A DNA stretch of 64,000 nucleotides, from NCBI GenBank assembly GCA_028279405.1, contig JANQNU010000059.1, forward strand, positions 1 through 64,000. Direction: 5' to 3'. Below, piece after piece: positions 61,117 to 64,000 of this stretch (the first letter of the stretch is position 1; each line of letters starts with the position of its first letter). The notes beneath the pieces were generated by a model, which saw nothing but the letters and a program-made list of their open reading frames with translations, searched no databases and was not told the origin of the DNA. Both the position numbers and the translations under genes were made by a program. The DNA comes from Phycisphaerae bacterium (GTDB taxonomy: Bacteria; Planctomycetota; Phycisphaerae; UBA1845; Fen-1342).

Positions 61117-62199
61117 CTAGCGACCGCGACGTTTGAGCCAGTTTTCGGCCGCGGACCGTCGCAGCCGGAGCGTTCCCGGTCGCGCGAACTTGTTCCTGGC
61201 AAGGAAGTTGTTCTGATCGATAACGATCTGAATCAACTGGTCCCCGCGGCCGCTTCCGAAGAAGCCCTCGGGCCGCAGAATCGGCCCCCGGTCACCCGGA
61301 AGCGTGATCACGTTGGGCAACCGGTCGATTTCCTGCGTAAGCAGTCGCGTAAAGGCCGCCGTGGCGTCGGAGTTGCGCAAGTCGAGAATGGCCTCTCGTC
61401 CGCCGCCAGGATTGAGGATGCCCAGCCCGTCGTTGCGGAGCCGGTTGAACGCGACCTCGAAGTCTCCCTGGCCCAGGATGTCGGCGATCGCCACGTTGCG
61501 CGAAATCTGTGCCTGGTCCATCCAGCGCCGCATCGCTTCCGTCACGTTCTGGCCGCTGCGCAGCTCACGGACCTCGCCGGTGATCTTGTACAGCGCCTCG
61601 ACGAGCCCGCGATCGAGCAGGAAGACGTCGAAGCGGTTCGTGGCCCGCTCGTAGAACATCCCGAAATTCCACGTGCCCTTTTTCGACAACGTCGCCACCG
61701 GCGTGTCGACCGTGAAGTCGCTCTGCAGGCCGCCTTCGGCTACGCCGCCACGAACTTTGCCAAACGAAAGGCCGATCCGGACGGTCTTGGTGGTCGCGGT
61801 CTTGAACAGCTCGCTCATCGTGATCGTCGAGACCGGCTCGACCACGATCACGCTGTAAGGCGCCTCGGTGCCCAGCTGGAATTTGACGGAACCGCCGAGC
61901 CCGGTGATGACCTGCGTGTACTGCGGATACTCGTCGCCGACCTTGCACGGCTGCCAGTCCTTCCCGTCCAGGCCGGCGCGTCGCGCGTCCCCCTTGACCT
62001 CAATCACCCGCGCCAGGATTGCCTCGGCCCCACTGGGAACGCCATTGACCGCTGGCTTGGCCGCAGTCGCCTCAGTCGTCGGCGGCGCTTCCTGGCCACG
62101 ATTTTCCGCCTCGACCGGCTGCATCGACTGCGCCTGGCCCCAGCTCTGTCCGACCGGCAATACGACAAGGACCGATAGTATCGCGATTTTTTGAATCAT
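61117..62199 (-). CDS. FecR-like exported protein
   Basis: ATG at 62199 follows GGAGCACC and gives 360 residues. The signal peptide is about 1-22. A FecR-like domain follows (about 60-170): ILARVIEVKGDARRAG, WQPCKVGDEYPQYTQVITGLGGSVKFQLG, FGKVRGGVAEGGLQSDFTVDTPVATLSKKGTWNF. FecR domains sit in anti-sigma and surface proteins and bind ligands at the cell face. The C-terminal 150 residues are helical then basic. It lies 98 bases downstream of the membrane protein gene on the same strand. Confidence 0.75.
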   Translation of the reverse strand: MIQKIAILSVLVVLPVGQSWGQAQSMQPVEAENRGQEAPPTTEATAAKPAVNGVPSGAEAILARVIEVKGDARRAGLDGKDWQPCKVGDEYPQYTQVITGLGGSVKFQLGTEAPYSVIVVEPVSTITMSELFKTATTKTVRIGLSFGKVRGGVAEGGLQSDFTVDTPVATLSKKGTWNFGMFYERATNRFDVFLLDRGLVEALYKITGEVRELRSGQNVTEAMRRWMDQAQISRNVAIADILGQGDFEVAFNRLRNDGLGILNPGGGREAILDLRNSDATAAFTRLLTQEIDRLPNVITLPGDRGPILRPEGFFGSGRGDQLIQIVIDQNNFLARNKFARPGTLRLRRSAAENWLKRRGR

Positions 62200-62297
62200 T
62201 TTGGTGCTCCAAGCTCAGAATGGGGCCCCAGGAGCCATAGCATTCTTCGGTTCAAAAGTGCGTCCGTCAACCGTGTCGCGCCGATCGTTCGCGCACG

Positions 62298-64000
62298 CTA
62301 CCCGGACTGCCCGGCGATGGGAAGCGCGACACCGCCTTCGTCGTCATCGGGCTGCTCGTCCTCGTCGAGATCGGGCCCGCCTTCGAAGTACAGCTCGTCG
62401 AAATCGGTCCCGTCCTGGTGCCGGCGCAGCAGAAGGTAGATTTGCACCATCCCGCAATAGAAGAAGTTGATGCCGATCGCGGCCACGATGCCGACGATGA
62501 CAAAGCACCAGAAGGCAATCAGCAACGCTGCAACCGACTCCGTACCGCTCAACGGCGCGTTGTAGAAGCTCCCCCAGAACGGCGTCGGCGCCGTTCCCGG
62601 AACGACGGTCAATTCGCCCCATTCGGGCATGTGCCACATCGCGTCGAGCTTGCCGATCGAGAACATGTTCGCGCTGGTCACCCAGCCCATCCCCGCCGAG
62701 ATCCCGCTGTGAAACAGCTTCAACAGAACGAACGCCAACAGGCGAAGGAACGTGAAGCAGACAGCGCCATAGGCAAACAGCAACACCGCATAGGCACCCA
62801 GATGCCACGGCTTCTGCATGACGTACGCGATCGACCGCGAGACCGCATCGAATGCATCCGAGCCCTCCACTGCGATGACCGGCCACATCAAACTCGTGGC
62901 CAACATCGACAAAATCGCAGCCAAGGCCATCGCAAACGCCAGAACCAGGCCGAGTCCCATCAACAGGCCCAGAACCAACTCGCCGAGCCAGGGAATCGCG
63001 GCAATCAACCCGCCCAGCACCAACACCAACATTCCCGCCGCCAGCAGGATTGGAACGAACAGCGGCGCAAGCACTAACTCACGCAGTTTCTCACGCGCGA
63101 AGCGCGAGGCGTCCTTCCGCGGCAATACCATGTCCCGACAGATCTGAACGGAGGCGTGCCGACAAATGGCGCCGCCGGCCCAGGCCCATACGATCAGGTG
63201 AATCAGGGACCAAATCGTGGCATACAGCGGTCGTTGCGAGAAGAGCCACTGCTTCGCGCGCAACATCTCCCCAAACCCTGCCGCCAGGGACGGCTCGCCT
63301 TCGTTCGCGAACGCGAGGTTGCCGCGGAGTACGCCGCGCATCGAACGCGCGACCACTTGTTGGATGTGCTCCAGCAGCGCCGCAAACGGCCCGATCGGCG
63401 CGCTGCGTGCATGAGCCAGGGCCGCTGTCTGGTGTGCCAGAACAACCTGAAACAACGAACGGTCGTCAGCGCGCCGAGCGTCGTCCGACAGCACGAGCAG
63501 GCCGGCCAACGCGTCGCTGGCCGCCGACACACTGGCGCGCGGGCCACCCTCCAGGGCCAGACGGACCGCATCGAAGTCGCGCCGCATCTCGGGTGTCGCG
63601 GCCTCGAAGGTCGCCAACGTGCGCCCCAGTTCGGTGAGCCGGGTCCGCGCCTCCGTAAGACGCTCACGGCCCGGATCTTCCTTGAGCGCCGCCGCCCGTT
63701 CGTCGAACAGCGCTCGAGCGCGCTGCTCCCAAGCCGCGTAGGTATCGAGCGCTCGGCTTGCGTAGGCGTTGATCCCCGTGATGCGCGCGTCGGCTGCCGG
63801 CGCACTCGGCATCGTCGAAACGACGACCGGTACTCCGCCGCCGCCGGCGAGCCAGATCGCATCCAGTACGCGGCCGGAGAGGTACGTCGCGGTCAGCGCC
63901 ACGAAGGCGATCACGACGCGCGTCGGGTTCAATGCGTTGCCAAAAGTTCGAAACAGCCGCAAGACGGGAAGCGTCTCGTGCCATCGAACACCGCGAATGA
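62298..64000 (-). CDS. Multi-span membrane protein of unknown function, 5' end uncertain
   Basis: At least 554 residues can be read from a TTG at 63962, but the frame stays open to the window edge (reading VRWHETLPV before LRLFRTFG), so the true start may lie beyond base 64000. One membrane helix near residue 20 is followed by a soluble helical part (about 60-230), then at least five membrane helices (about 240-520). The C-terminus is acidic (DELYFEGGPDLDEDEQPDDDEGG). I know no family for it. It leads a two-gene set with the FecR-like protein. Confidence 0.7.
   Translation of the reverse strand, partial: IRGVRWHETLPVLRLFRTFGNALNPTRVVIAFVALTATYLSGRVLDAIWLAGGGGVPVVVSTMPSAPAADARITGINAYASRALDTYAAWEQRARALFDERAAALKEDPGRERLTEARTRLTELGRTLATFEAATPEMRRDFDAVRLALEGGPRASVSAASDALAGLLVLSDDARRADDRSLFQVVLAHQTAALAHARSAPIGPFAALLEHIQQVVARSMRGVLRGNLAFANEGEPSLAAGFGEMLRAKQWLFSQRPLYATIWSLIHLIVWAWAGGAICRHASVQICRDMVLPRKDASRFAREKLRELVLAPLFVPILLAAGMLVLVLGGLIAAIPWLGELVLGLLMGLGLVLAFAMALAAILSMLATSLMWPVIAVEGSDAFDAVSRSIAYVMQKPWHLGAYAVLLFAYGAVCFTFLRLLAFVLLKLFHSGISAGMGWVTSANMFSIGKLDAMWHMPEWGELTVVPGTAPTPFWGSFYNAPLSGTESVAALLIAFWCFVIVGIVAAIGINFFYCGMVQIYLLLRRHQDGTDFDELYFEGGPDLDEDEQPDDDEGGVALPIAGQSG

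Noticed and set aside
60724-62178. A long plus-strand open frame over 484 codons
   Set aside because: It starts in a repeat cluster and then lies antisense to the FecR-like gene, with no domain or ribosome site; the minus-strand gene explains it.
1-64000. CRISPR arrays, tRNA, rRNA, tmRNA or RNase P RNA genes
   Set aside because: No regularly spaced direct repeats, no cloverleaf with CCA-adjacent acceptor stem and no conserved RNA core was seen in the intergenic gaps by eye; short or divergent RNAs could be missed.
1-64000. Insertion sequences or prophage
   Set aside because: No transposase, integrase or phage structural protein is encoded apart from the sheath fusion; the inverted-repeat elements are too short to code for one.

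Overview
The window looks like a chromosomal segment of a high-GC planctomycete (Planctomycetota, probably near Phycisphaerae). The pointers are a PEP-CTERM/HAF-repeat exported protein, three proteins carrying the CxxC(G)YxLxGL...CPECG zinc ribbon, many Sec- and lipobox-bearing proteins, a secreted cyclophilin with Ig-like domains, a giant membrane VWA protein, and intergenic repeats that encode peptides of the LALGARG/SASEG type. This placement rests on protein style only; there is no rRNA or tRNA gene in the window.

Layout. 1-7.4 kb: 3' end of accD, a polyprenyl-phosphate-type GT2 glycosyltransferase, a GNAT, two methyltransferases, a zinc-ribbon membrane protein and a membrane pentapeptide-repeat protein. 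7.4-7.9 kb: a repeat-rich intergenic region ending in a strong sigma70-like promoter. 7.9-14.0 kb: a complete ISC-type Fe-S operon (Rrf2 regulator, iscS, iscU, A-type carrier, hscB, hscA, fdx). A perfect 16-bp parS site lies inside hscB. 14.0-18.2 kb: a coupled pair of lipoproteins (thioredoxin fold plus NHL propeller), a two-part GNAT, then a candidate origin and dnaA. 18.5-24.2 kb: a small lipoprotein, an FHA-GAF-PP2C phosphatase, a coiled-coil zinc-ribbon protein, an RNase HI fusion and a large secreted protein. 24.3-31.1 kb (minus strand): class II aldolase-like protein, VWA membrane protein, tsaB, Mrp and fabI. 31.4-35.5 kb: yidC, an IMPase-family phosphatase and a secreted esterase. 35.5-43.4 kb: ABC transporter (permease and ATPase), cell-wall amidase, LolA-like protein, a PrsW-like protease with two YbjQ-family proteins, and a small unknown protein with its own terminator. 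43.8-50.2 kb: a GAF-like orphan, a CNNM/CorC-type protein, a methyltransferase, an alpha/beta hydrolase, rplT and rpmI. 50.7-64 kb: PEP-CTERM protein, a DUF3553-like protein with a TssB-TssC fusion, a tandem pair of thioredoxin-fold proteins, cyclophilin, manA, GNAT, thyX, a FecR-like protein and a membrane protein running off the window.

The main points of interest are: (i) an apparent origin region, with dnaA, a perfect DnaA box, an AT-rich tract and a dnaA promoter, plus a consensus parS 5.4 kb away inside hscB; (ii) a single gene fusing both type VI secretion sheath subunits (TssB and TssC), with no other secretion gene within reach and a DUF3553-like partner; (iii) two families of dispersed intergenic repeats, one of which supplies the last 14 codons of a PEP-CTERM protein; (iv) an Mrp ATPase without its CxxC motif, a ThyX with an altered signature, and an HscA with an insertion in its ATPase domain.
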